The notes under the pieces: model-generated | Told to the model about the DNA's origin: nothing | The model's input: the letters and a program-made list of their open reading frames with translations, nothing else | The model's database searches: none | Origin: Flavobacteriales bacterium UBA5692 | GTDB lineage: Bacteria > Bacteroidota > Bacteroidia > Flavobacteriales_D > Sanyastnellaceae | DNA length: 46,038 bases | Direction of reading: 5' to 3' | Assembly: GCA_002420235.1 (NCBI GenBank) | Contig: DIHQ01000091.1 | Span: 1 to 46,038 of the forward strand | Translations under genes and position numbers: made by a program | Shown: positions 15,874 through 24,338 of the stretch, piece by piece | Position numbering within the stretch: position 1 is the stretch's first letter | Layout: the number at the start of each line of letters is the position of its first letter

Positions 15874-17075
15874 CCGCTTGCATCTAATACCTCGAGTTCT
15901 TCGCCGACCTTGCGGAACGCTTCGATTGCCCGATCCAGTTGAGCTCGGGTATGCGCCGCCGACAGTTGGACCCGAATCCGGGCTTCGCCTTTGGGCACTA
16001 CGGGGTAGAAGAAACCAATGACATAAATTCCCTCTTCGAGCAATCGATCTGCCATCACTTGCGATAGCTTGGCATCGCCAAGCATAACTGGTACTATGGC
16101 CGATTCACCGTCCTTTATGGGTAACCCGACACGGCGCATGCCCGCTTTGAAGTATGCAGTATTTTCCTCTAATCGATCCCGCAGTTCTGTGGACTCGCTC
16201 AGCATGGCAAACACTTCCAGCGAAGCCCCAACGATGCTAGGCGCCAAACTATTCGAGAATAAATACGGGCGCGATCGCTGACGCAGCATTTCGATGATTT
16301 CTTTGCGGCCAGTTGTGAATCCACCCATGGCACCACCCACCGCCTTACCGAGAGTACCCGTGATGATATCGACCCGGCCCAAAGCGTTGCGCAATTCGAT
16401 GCTACCACGACCGGTCTTTCCAATAAAGCCCGTAGCGTGGCATTCATCAACCATGACGAGCGCATCGTATTGTTCCGCGAGGTCGCAAATCTTATCAATC
16501 TGCGCTACGTACCCGTCCATCGAGAACACGCCATCGGTTACGATGACCTTAAACCGGTGATTGGCCTCAGCGGCCTTTCGCAATTGTACTTCCAAATCGG
16601 GCATGTCGTCATTGGCATAACGATAGCGCGCAGCCTTACACAAGCGCACCCCGTCAATAATACTCGCGTGGTTTAACGCGTCGGAGATGATGGCGTCTTC
16701 AGGGCCAAGTAATGGCTCGAACACTCCGCCATTCGCATCAAATGCCGCAGCGTACAAAATGGTGTCTTCTGTCTGATGAAATTCGGCAATCTTGGCCTCC
16801 AGCTCTTTGTGGATATCCTGGGTGCCGCAGATGAACCGCACGCTTGACATCCCAAACCCGTGGGTATCAATCGCACGCTTAGCCGCTTCACAGACGCGGG
16901 AATCGCTGCTCAAGCCCAAATAGTTGTTGGCACAGAAGTTCAAGACTTTCGACCCATCGGCTAGTGTGATTTCAACGTCTTGAGCACCGGCGATGATCCG
17001 TTCAGATTTGAATAAACCAGCAGCGGTGATTTGCTCGAGCTCAGACTCGAGGTGAGATTGCATGGAACCGTACAT
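15870..17075 (-). CDS. kbl: Glycine C-acetyltransferase (2-amino-3-ketobutyrate CoA ligase)
   Basis: PLP enzyme of the alpha-oxoamine synthase family that cleaves 2-amino-3-ketobutyrate with CoA to glycine plus acetyl-CoA, the second step of threonine catabolism. The 401 residues align with E. coli Kbl. Visible are VLNFCANNYLGLSSDSRV, the PLP ring-stacking region, VMVDECHATGFIGKTGRG, and the Schiff-base lysine in ITGTLGKAVGG (Lys244). The exact shared length and the Kbl-specific N-terminus argue for Kbl rather than serine palmitoyltransferase or BioF. No threonine dehydrogenase gene lies beside it. The gene starts 14 bases after the LD-carboxypeptidase stop and its own stop overlaps the FAD oxidoreductase. 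Confidence 0.92.
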   Translation of the reverse strand: MYGSMQSHLESELEQITAAGLFKSERIIAGAQDVEITLADGSKVLNFCANNYLGLSSDSRVCEAAKRAIDTHGFGMSSVRFICGTQDIHKELEAKIAEFHQTEDTILYAAAFDANGGVFEPLLGPEDAIISDALNHASIIDGVRLCKAARYRYANDDMPDLEVQLRKAAEANHRFKVIVTDGVFSMDGYVAQIDKICDLAEQYDALVMVDECHATGFIGKTGRGSIELRNALGRVDIITGTLGKAVGGAMGGFTTGRKEIIEMLRQRSRPYLFSNSLAPSIVGASLEVFAMLSESTELRDRLEENTAYFKAGMRRVGLPIKDGESAIVPVMLGDAKLSQVMADRLLEEGIYVIGFFYPVVPKGEARIRVQLSAAHTRAQLDRAIEAFRKVGEELEVLDASG

Positions 17076-17089
17076 TTTTCAAAATTAGG

Positions 17090-17977
17090 TCAAAACCCGC
17101 GCGTCCAATGCACCGATTTGGCAGACGCAACGCCCAAAATGACGGACTCGTTCTCGGCTAAGTGACCAACGGAGATATCGTAGACGATGGGAGTCATTTC
17201 CGGAACATGATTCTCTAACATTTGACGGACGTCTCTGCCGAAAGGGTTGTCAAAGGACTGACCGTGCGCAATTGTGTTGTCGCGCAACTCTGTGAAGGCT
17301 CCAACCAATATTCCCCGAACACGCTCAAAAACCCCAGCAAGCCTAAGCGCAAGTAACATCCGGTCAACGTGGTAGAGGTATTCATCCAAGTCCTCGAGCA
17401 GTAGCCAAGCTCCATCTACCGGTGGAAAAAACGGCGTGCCGAGCAGGCTATACAAAACGGATAAATTTCCCCCAACAACAGCAGAATTTAGTTCAGAAGA
17501 TTCATCCTCCATTTGCACCATGGACTGCCACATGTCGCTCTGGACCTTCGCAGAGGCCTGACCATAAGTACTGCCCACAGGCGCGTGCAGGGTAGCTATA
17601 CCGTTAATCTGCGCCCAACAATGCAAAGCCGTCACGTCGCTGAACCCGACCAACCACTTCGGGTCGGTCAAAAATGCTTTTGCATCCAATAGGGGCAACA
17701 AACTGGCACACCCATACCCTCCGCGCATGGCCCAAATGGCACGGACTCTATCGTCTAAAAAACCAGTATTCAGGTAGTCTGAACGATCTGCGGCTGACCC
17801 TGCAAATTGACCGTCACGCTCGAGTAATCCATCGTAGGATATCGGGGTATAACCCGCCAACCGAATGTGCTGCTCAGCGGCGGTAACTTGATCCTCAGTA
17901 ACAAAACGTGCGGGAGCAACGAGGAGAACTCCATCTCCAGGTTGTAAGGTTTTGGGGATTCGACAGGGAAATGGCAT
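17090..17977 (-). CDS. LD-carboxypeptidase (peptidase family S66)
   Basis: A 295-residue serine peptidase of the S66 (LdcA) family, which removes the terminal D-Ala from muropeptide tetrapeptides during cell-wall recycling. The fold opens LQPGDGVLLVAPAR. The nucleophile is Ser113 in WLVGFSDVTALH, the Glu lies in WLLLEDLDEYLYHVDRM (about 191-207), and the His is His272 in SVGHLAEN. I chose ATG 17977 (MPFPCRIPKTL); a TTG four codons upstream is also open. No signal peptide is seen, consistent with a cytoplasmic recycling enzyme. First gene of a unit with kbl and the FAD oxidoreductase; divergent from metG. Confidence 0.88.
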   Translation of the reverse strand: MPFPCRIPKTLQPGDGVLLVAPARFVTEDQVTAAEQHIRLAGYTPISYDGLLERDGQFAGSAADRSDYLNTGFLDDRVRAIWAMRGGYGCASLLPLLDAKAFLTDPKWLVGFSDVTALHCWAQINGIATLHAPVGSTYGQASAKVQSDMWQSMVQMEDESSELNSAVVGGNLSVLYSLLGTPFFPPVDGAWLLLEDLDEYLYHVDRMLLALRLAGVFERVRGILVGAFTELRDNTIAHGQSFDNPFGRDVRQMLENHVPEMTPIVYDISVGHLAENESVILGVASAKSVHWTRGF

Positions 17978-18042
17978 GTTTCCACGCAAGATGGCAAGGG
18001 ATGCGGAAAATGCCCGAAATTTGCAGCACTTTAATACCCATT

Positions 18043-20136
18043 ATGCCATCCCCTCCTTCATACCGCTACCCCAAACGGTTGATGATGACATCGGCCTTGC
18101 CCTATGCAAATGGTCAAATCCACATCGGACACGTAGCCGGAGCCTACCTCCCTGGAGACATTCGGGCCCGCTTCGAACGGATGGCAGGATCGGATGTCGT
18201 ATGGGTATGCGGTAGCGACGAACACGGTGCGGCTATCACTCTACGTGCGAAAAAAGCTCAGGTCACACCGCGGGAAATCGTAGACCGATATCACGAGGAG
18301 ATGCAACAGGCATTTGAAGGGTTGGACATTTCGTTCGATCATTATTCCAGAACATCAAGCGAACGCCATCACGATGTTGCACAAAATTTCTTCCTGACCC
18401 TTCTTGAAAAGGGAAGTTTCGAGGTCAAGACAGAGGCTCAGTTTTACGATCCGAAGGCCAAACAATTCCTCGCTGACCGGTATATCACCGGCACGTGCCC
18501 AAAATGCCAAGATGACGGTGCTTATGGCGACCAATGCGAAAAATGTGGAAGCGCACTGTCTCCCACTGAGCTCATTGACCCTAAATCGACCTTGAGCGGC
18601 GCCAAGCCTGAACTTAAGGACACTACACTTTGGTACCTGCCCATGGGTCGGCACGAAAGATGGCTCAAGGAGTACATCGAAAAAGGCATATTTGAAGGTC
18701 AGCCCCATCACGACGCGTCCGCATGGAAGGCACATGTCAGCGGCCAATGCCGAAGCTGGATTGACAGCGGTCTACAAAGCCGTGCCATGACACGAGACCT
18801 CGATTGGGGTGTCCCGGTGCCTGTCGAAGGAGCTGAAGGTAAGGTCCTGTATGTTTGGCTTGATGCGCCCATCGGTTACATCACCTCGACAATGGAATGG
18901 GCAGAACAGAATGACGCACGATGGCAAGATTGGTGGAAAACCGACGAGACTGAGCTAATCCACTTCATCGGCAAGGATAACATCGTATTCCACTGTCTCA
19001 TATTCCCCATCTTATTACGAGAACACGGTGGTTATATTCTGCCCACCAACGTGCCGGCGAACGCGTTCATGAACCTAGAAGGCGATAAGATTTCTACCTC
19101 ACGCAACTGGGCGGTATGGGTCAACGATTTCCTTCAAGAATTCCCTGGCAAAAGTGACGAATTACGCTATGTATTGGCAAGCATCATGCCTGAACAAAAA
19201 GACAGTGAATTTACTTGGGCCGATTACCGCGAACGCGTCAACAACGAATTGGCCGACGTGCTGGGAAACTTCGTAAACCGCGTGTTGGTGTTGACACGAA
19301 AGTACTATGACGGGAATGTCCCTGCCATCAATGCAGCTGACTTGAACAACACTGACCACGCTGTGCTTGAAACGTTGTCTGAGGCACCGTCGCAAATCGC
19401 CGACCTCGTCCGACGCAATCGTTTCCGAGATGCTCTACAAGCCGCCATGGGCATCGCGCGTTTAGGTAACAAATACATGACCGAACAGGAACCTTGGAAG
19501 GCTTATAAGGCCAATCCCACACGTGCGGCAGTAATACTCAACACCTGCATCCAAGTCGCAGCCAACTGTGCGGTTCTACTGGAACCGTTCTTACCAAAAT
19601 CCGCAGCCAAGCTACAAAGTGCTTTTGGCATCGAGAATCCCACTTGGGCTGATGCTGCCCCCGATATGATACAGGTCGGAAGTATTTTGAGCGAGTTACC
19701 AATTTTGTTTGAAAAAGTAGAGGCTGAAGTCGTGGACGCACAAGTATCCAAGCTCGAATCAGCTCGCGCAGCGACAAATGTTGCCCGCCCGGAGTTTAAA
19801 CCGCAAAAAGACACTATGACGTTTGAAGATTTTCAAAAACTGGACTTGCGCGTAGGCGAGGTCATCGCCTGCGAACGAGTTCCCAAAGCGGACAGGTTGC
19901 TAAATTTAACCATTCGATCGGGCCTCGACGAACGCACCGTATTGAGCGGGATTGCTGAGCATTTCGCTCCGGAAGATGTTGTTGGGCGGCGAGTGACTCT
20001 GCTCGCTAACCTCGCACCTCGCAAAATTCGTGGAATCGAAAGTCAAGGAATGATTCTTATGGCTGAAACTGCAGACGGTTCTCTGCGGTTCGTTACACCT
20101 GAAGAAGGGGCTGAAGCTGGCGATGTAATTAGCTAA
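18043..20136 (+). CDS. metG: Methionyl-tRNA synthetase
   Basis: Class I synthetase charging tRNA-Met, 697 residues from the chosen ATG (MPSPPSYRYPKRLM). The frame is open 45 codons further upstream, but that part is antisense to the LD-carboxypeptidase and unlike any MetG. HIGH is present at residues 27-30, a CxxC-x9-CxxC zinc knuckle at Cys152, 155, 165 and 168, and the second signature as KISTS at 349-353. A C-terminal tRNA-binding (EMAP/Trbp111-like) domain covers about 585-697 (FQKLDLRVGEVIACERVP to the end), so this is the long dimeric form. It is transcribed alone. I see no convincing promoter in the 65 bases separating it from the divergent gene. Confidence 0.96.
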   Translation: MPSPPSYRYPKRLMMTSALPYANGQIHIGHVAGAYLPGDIRARFERMAGSDVVWVCGSDEHGAAITLRAKKAQVTPREIVDRYHEEMQQAFEGLDISFDHYSRTSSERHHDVAQNFFLTLLEKGSFEVKTEAQFYDPKAKQFLADRYITGTCPKCQDDGAYGDQCEKCGSALSPTELIDPKSTLSGAKPELKDTTLWYLPMGRHERWLKEYIEKGIFEGQPHHDASAWKAHVSGQCRSWIDSGLQSRAMTRDLDWGVPVPVEGAEGKVLYVWLDAPIGYITSTMEWAEQNDARWQDWWKTDETELIHFIGKDNIVFHCLIFPILLREHGGYILPTNVPANAFMNLEGDKISTSRNWAVWVNDFLQEFPGKSDELRYVLASIMPEQKDSEFTWADYRERVNNELADVLGNFVNRVLVLTRKYYDGNVPAINAADLNNTDHAVLETLSEAPSQIADLVRRNRFRDALQAAMGIARLGNKYMTEQEPWKAYKANPTRAAVILNTCIQVAANCAVLLEPFLPKSAAKLQSAFGIENPTWADAAPDMIQVGSILSELPILFEKVEAEVVDAQVSKLESARAATNVARPEFKPQKDTMTFEDFQKLDLRVGEVIACERVPKADRLLNLTIRSGLDERTVLSGIAEHFAPEDVVGRRVTLLANLAPRKIRGIESQGMILMAETADGSLRFVTPEEGAEAGDVIS

Positions 20137-20295
20137 AATCCACCCACCCAACGATACTTACAGGGCGTGGACTTCACCTTTTACACCAATGCTTTCTCTA
20201 CATAAAACGGCCAACGTGGCAAAGGCCACCCATGAGGCAAAGGTCCGAGATTTAGTCTGCTTCTTGGCTCAGATTTCGCATTGAAGTTATCTTTA

Positions 20296-23160
20296 TTAGA
20301 ACATCATCTTGAGCATAGCGGAGAGTGTCCGTCCGTAAGCCCAGTAGCCTTCCAATTTGCCGTTTTCGACCGTGCCCTGGATTTTCTCCCCAGTCTGCGG
20401 GTCCGTCACAAACGTCTCAAACCCATCGCTGATGTAAATGTTATTCAATGCATTCTGCACGTTCAAGCTGGCCATCCAGTTCATGCCTGCCGCCTCAAAC
20501 CGGTAACTGCCGCGGAGGTCGAGGTACCCGAACGCCGGCAACATGACCGGCTGCAATCCGGCACGGTCGGGATTGGTGCGGTCGGTGTCCACTTGGAAGC
20601 GCGCGTAGAGGTTCCAGTTATAAACGTAGTTAGCTCCAATCCTAAATCGTTTGGTTACATCGAAATTTGACAGGAAGCCAACCTGCGATTGGGGCGCGTC
20701 GCTGACCTTCAAACCTGCAGAGTATATGTAGAGAGTTTCAAGGACTTGCCCGCCTTCTTCAGCCGTGATCTCCGCATTGACGTCGTTGTCCCACCGCCAA
20801 TTCCCGAAAGAAGCCATGCCGCCGATCTCCGCCCATGAAGTGGGGCGTGTGCGCCATTCAATCTCCACGCCTTCGTGGGTTTGGATCAGGCCCGTGATGA
20901 AGGCGCGATATTCGGTGCCGTCCGGACGGAGCAACGGGCTGCTCATGATGCTCTTGTCGCGCCATTGAGTGTGGTAGGCATTTACATCAAATGATACCCC
21001 GCGCCAGCGGAACCGGTAGCCTGCCTCGATGGCAGCCACCTTCTCGTTGGTCAAGCGATCGTTGCTCAACACGTTAGAATAGTTCGTGAAGACGTAGCGG
21101 ATGAACGGCGCACGCGAGTAGTAGCCACCGTTGAGGTACAGGTGGCTGGTCTTACCGAGGCGCACACTGCCGCCCGCCTTCAAATTGAACCCGATGCTGC
21201 TGGCCTTTTGGGACTTGATGCCGTAAACAAATTCTTCCGTGGTTTCGAGTTCGCCTGTTTGCTCATTGACTTGGGTGACTCCCTGCACCCCCGTCTCGTC
21301 GTAGCGGAAATACTTGTACGGATCGATGCGGCGGTAGGTGGTGTTCGAAATGGTCCCTGCACCGAACAAGCTAAACCGGTCGTCCTTGTACTCGGCCTGC
21401 GCAAACCCTCCCGCATACTGCACGCGTCCAATGTCGTCGTAGTCCACTTTGTCGCCAGGCTGGGCCATCAAAGCGTAATCTGGATTGACGCCGTACCCAT
21501 CGCTGCTGCTGAAAGACTGGAGGTAAAAATCCCCGCCGAGCAGGTTGTCTACGCGGGTGAAGTGTTTGCCGCTGTAATACCGCGCATCCACACCTGCCAT
21601 CAAGCGCACGCAGTCGTTAACTTCGTGCCGCAGCGTGGACAGTATGCCTGTCCAGAAGTGCTCGTTGTGTGCATTTTCGATGACGCTGCGGCTGCGGCCG
21701 CCCACAATCGTATCGTTCCCCACCACAATGGGATCGCCGAACTCATGAAGCGTGTCAATCCATGCTTGCGCATCAACGTCGTAGGCAATTTGGTCCGCTG
21801 CGTACGTGACCGGCTGGGAGTTGTTGGCGTTGGAATCCCATAGGTAGTCCCAGTTCAGGGACGTTTTGACCGAGCGCTCCACACCCGCGGTGTCAACATA
21901 CGTATCGCTGACTCGGGGATTGCTGGTGCCATCGTAGCGCGAGCCATAGCCTTTACCGGTGCTGATGTAAAAACTGGTGGCGAGGTTGGTGCGCTCGCTC
22001 AACTGCCAGTAGTCGTTCAAGGCAAACTGTGGTTTGTGGTACCCATTGACCCGCGCGTTCAAGACCTCGTTCTCCTGCCCCCCGCGGTTCAGGTATCCCC
22101 AATCGTCGTTCCATCGGTGCGCCTCGTAGCCGAGGTTTTGGATGTCGTTGAAGCGATCCACAGTCAGCTGACCCCGGCGTTGCCCGTGGGTCTGAGGAGC
22201 GCCAATGGCCGTAAAGACCAGTCGGTGGGCGCCGAAGTCTTTGGCGGCAGTGAGGAAGTAACTCCACGCGTCAATGAACGTGGCATCGACGTAGGCATTT
22301 CCCATCGTCCGGCTGCCAACGGCACTAACGGCCCAGCCGTTTTCCATCACCCCAGAACTCAACGAGAGCATGGTTTTGTAGCGGCCGTAATCGGTCACGC
22401 TCTGCATCAAGCTACCGCCCTTTTTGGTATCGGTAGCCTTCGTGATGATATTCAATGTGCCGCCCACAGAGTTGATGGCCAGCTTCGAGGCGCCCAAGCC
22501 GCGTTGCACTTGCATGGTGTTGACCGCGTCGCCGAGGCCGGCCCAGTTTGACCAATACACCCAGCCGTTTTCCATGTCGTTGACCGGAATTCCGTTGATC
22601 AACACGGCCACATTGCGCTGGTCAAACCCCCGGATGTTGATGCGGCTGTCGCCAAAACCGCCCCCGCTCTTCGTGGCGTACACACCAGGGGTGATGTTCA
22701 ACGTTTCCACCAATTCCTTGTCCCCCAATTGCTCTTGGATGGTCTTGGCATCCAACGTGGAAACTGCAACCGGCGTCTCCCGGTCGATGGCCACCGATGC
22801 GATGACATTCGCTTCGCTCAGGCCGATGGTCGAAGACTTCATGGTAATGGGTCCGAGGTCCAACACCCAGACATCGGCCCCCAACGTGCAGGACTGTCGG
22901 TGGGTTTCGTACCCGATCATGCTGATGACCAACTCAACGGCCCCCGTCTCCCTTGATGTGAATGCGAAGCGGCCCTCGTAATCCGAGACGGCTCCCATGC
23001 GGGATTCTTGGAGGAATACGGATGCGCCGGGCAGGGCGTCGCCGGTTTCGGCGTCGATGACGGTGCCTTTGATTTGGGTCTGAGCGGATAGGGTTGGGCA
23101 AAGGCCTGCACATGCAATCAGCAGGGCGCTGCCCAAAAGGAGTCGGAGCGTTTTGCGCAT
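20296..23160 (-). CDS. TonB-dependent outer-membrane receptor
   Basis: A 954-residue receptor for energised uptake across the outer membrane. Signal peptide about residues 1-26 (ending TLSAQ); carboxypeptidase-regulatory-like domain about 29-115 (IKGTVIDAETGDALPGASVF, DYEGRFAF); plug domain about 130-240, with ETLNITPGVYATKSGGGFGD, INIRGFDQRNVAVLINGIPV and LAINSVGGTLNIITK; then a 22-strand barrel ending with an aromatic C-terminus (LSAMLKMMF). No SusD partner is adjacent, so this is a stand-alone receptor. The ligand cannot be read from sequence. Base composition is distinctly higher in GC than in neighbouring genes. It lies 80 bases after asd with its own promoter candidate. Confidence 0.93.
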   Translation of the reverse strand: MRKTLRLLLGSALLIACAGLCPTLSAQTQIKGTVIDAETGDALPGASVFLQESRMGAVSDYEGRFAFTSRETGAVELVISMIGYETHRQSCTLGADVWVLDLGPITMKSSTIGLSEANVIASVAIDRETPVAVSTLDAKTIQEQLGDKELVETLNITPGVYATKSGGGFGDSRINIRGFDQRNVAVLINGIPVNDMENGWVYWSNWAGLGDAVNTMQVQRGLGASKLAINSVGGTLNIITKATDTKKGGSLMQSVTDYGRYKTMLSLSSGVMENGWAVSAVGSRTMGNAYVDATFIDAWSYFLTAAKDFGAHRLVFTAIGAPQTHGQRRGQLTVDRFNDIQNLGYEAHRWNDDWGYLNRGGQENEVLNARVNGYHKPQFALNDYWQLSERTNLATSFYISTGKGYGSRYDGTSNPRVSDTYVDTAGVERSVKTSLNWDYLWDSNANNSQPVTYAADQIAYDVDAQAWIDTLHEFGDPIVVGNDTIVGGRSRSVIENAHNEHFWTGILSTLRHEVNDCVRLMAGVDARYYSGKHFTRVDNLLGGDFYLQSFSSSDGYGVNPDYALMAQPGDKVDYDDIGRVQYAGGFAQAEYKDDRFSLFGAGTISNTTYRRIDPYKYFRYDETGVQGVTQVNEQTGELETTEEFVYGIKSQKASSIGFNLKAGGSVRLGKTSHLYLNGGYYSRAPFIRYVFTNYSNVLSNDRLTNEKVAAIEAGYRFRWRGVSFDVNAYHTQWRDKSIMSSPLLRPDGTEYRAFITGLIQTHEGVEIEWRTRPTSWAEIGGMASFGNWRWDNDVNAEITAEEGGQVLETLYIYSAGLKVSDAPQSQVGFLSNFDVTKRFRIGANYVYNWNLYARFQVDTDRTNPDRAGLQPVMLPAFGYLDLRGSYRFEAAGMNWMASLNVQNALNNIYISDGFETFVTDPQTGEKIQGTVENGKLEGYWAYGRTLSAMLKMMF

Positions 23161-23204
23161 CGGAGGAAGACTTGGTTGTAGTGGCTACGTGAGCCATTCG
23201 CAAC

Positions 23205-23234
23205 GCAAGATAGCGCGCACGTTATGGAAACCAA
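23205..23234 (-). promoter_or_regulatory. Candidate promoter for the TonB-dependent receptor
   Basis: Minus-strand TTG (23232-23234), a 19-base spacer, then TATCTTGC (23205-23212), which keeps the TAnnTT core but not the final TG. It lies in the 80-base asd/receptor gap, giving a leader of about 38 bases. Confidence 0.35.
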
Positions 23235-23240
23235 GCGGCC

Positions 23241-24245
23241 TCAGGCCCAACGCCCGCGTTCGAGCAGGTATTGGGCAATTTGTACCGTATTCGTGGCCGC
23301 TCCTTTGCGCAGGTTGTCCGCGACCACCCACAGGTGCAGCCCGCGTTCATTGACCAAATCCCGCCGAATGCGCCCCACGAAGACCTCGTTCTTGCCGACA
23401 GCCGTAAGCGGCATGGGGTACCGATTGTGCGCCGGTTCGTCTTGCACCACCACCCCGGGAAAGTCCGCCAGTTTTTGCCGGACTTCGTGGAGTTCAAACG
23501 GATGCTCGAACTCGAGGTAAACGCTTTCGCTGTGCCCGCCCATCACCGGCACGCGAACCGCTGTGCAGGTCATGTGCACGTCCGCATCACCCAAGATTTT
23601 CTTGGTTTCATTCCACACCTTCATCTCCTCTCGCGTGTACCCGTTGTCGCCGAAAACGTCGCAATGCGGCAGGCAATTCAAATCAATCGGGTGGGGATAA
23701 ACAGGTGCTTCGACAGGCTCCCCAGCGCGCTCGGATTCGAGCTGTACGATGGCCGCTTTGCCCGTTCCGGTGATGCTTTGGTACGTGCTCACCACGCCGC
23801 GCTGGATGCAGAACGCGTCGTGCAAGGGCTTGAGCGCCATCACGAGCTGCATCGTCGTGCAATTCGGGTTGGCGATGATGCGGTTATCCGGACCGATGGT
23901 GTCACCGTTGACTTCCGGCACCACGAGTGGACAATCCGGATCCATGCGCCAGGCACTGCTGTTGTCAATAACCGTTGTTCCTGCATTAGCAAACTGAGGG
24001 GCATAGTGCCTCGACACATCTACCCCTGCACTAAAAAGTGACAAATGTGGGCATTCCGCAAGTACGTCCTCAACTGTTTGCAAAGTCCACTCCCGCCCTT
24101 GAAACCCAACCTTCTTTCCAGCGCTTTGCTCACTGTCCGCAGGAAGTAATTTATCTACCGGCAGGGCCAACTCCTCTATCACTTCCAGCATCATGCGTCC
24201 AACGAGCCCACTCACTCCAATTACCGCCAATTTTAATCCTTTCAT
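23241..24245 (-). CDS. asd: Aspartate-semialdehyde dehydrogenase
   Basis: NADP-dependent reduction of aspartyl phosphate to aspartate semialdehyde, the branch point to lysine/diaminopimelate, threonine and methionine. The 334-residue protein has the dinucleotide motif IGVSGLVGRMML (residues 9-20), FSAGVDVSRHYAP, VIDNSSAWRMDPDCPLVVPE, the catalytic Cys129 in NPNCTTMQL, STYQSITGTGKAA, and the active-site His in VMGGHSESVY (about 242). Nothing essential is missing. Base composition changes within the gene: the 5' part (about 23.95-24.25 kb) is about 50% GC while the 3' two thirds is near 60%, like the receptor downstream. Divergent from the lamin-tail gene over 93 bases. Confidence 0.95.
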   Translation of the reverse strand: MKGLKLAVIGVSGLVGRMMLEVIEELALPVDKLLPADSEQSAGKKVGFQGREWTLQTVEDVLAECPHLSLFSAGVDVSRHYAPQFANAGTTVIDNSSAWRMDPDCPLVVPEVNGDTIGPDNRIIANPNCTTMQLVMALKPLHDAFCIQRGVVSTYQSITGTGKAAIVQLESERAGEPVEAPVYPHPIDLNCLPHCDVFGDNGYTREEMKVWNETKKILGDADVHMTCTAVRVPVMGGHSESVYLEFEHPFELHEVRQKLADFPGVVVQDEPAHNRYPMPLTAVGKNEVFVGRIRRDLVNERGLHLWVVADNLRKGAATNTVQIAQYLLERGRWA

Positions 24246-24338
24246 GGTCGTATTTTAAAGCTGCAAATTTCCACCTGATGTTCATGAATTCAACACATTT
24301 GGAGTACGATTTTTGCTCAGCTTCGTTGAAAAACAGAC

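Noticed and set aside
17908..18042. Upstream extension of metG
   Set aside because: Antisense to the LD-carboxypeptidase N-terminus; MetG homology starts just after ATG 18043.
20216..20229. Hairpin GTGGC-AAAG-GCCAC between metG and the TonB receptor
   Set aside because: Only five base pairs and no T tract on either strand, so I do not call it a terminator.
21142..21843. A long open frame (233 codons) on the plus strand
   Set aside because: It is antisense to the barrel part of the TonB receptor in GC-rich sequence, where long shadow frames are expected; no recognisable domain.
23271..24041. A long open frame (256 codons) on the plus strand
   Set aside because: Antisense to asd in the GC-rich block; no domain, and asd is unmistakable on the other strand.
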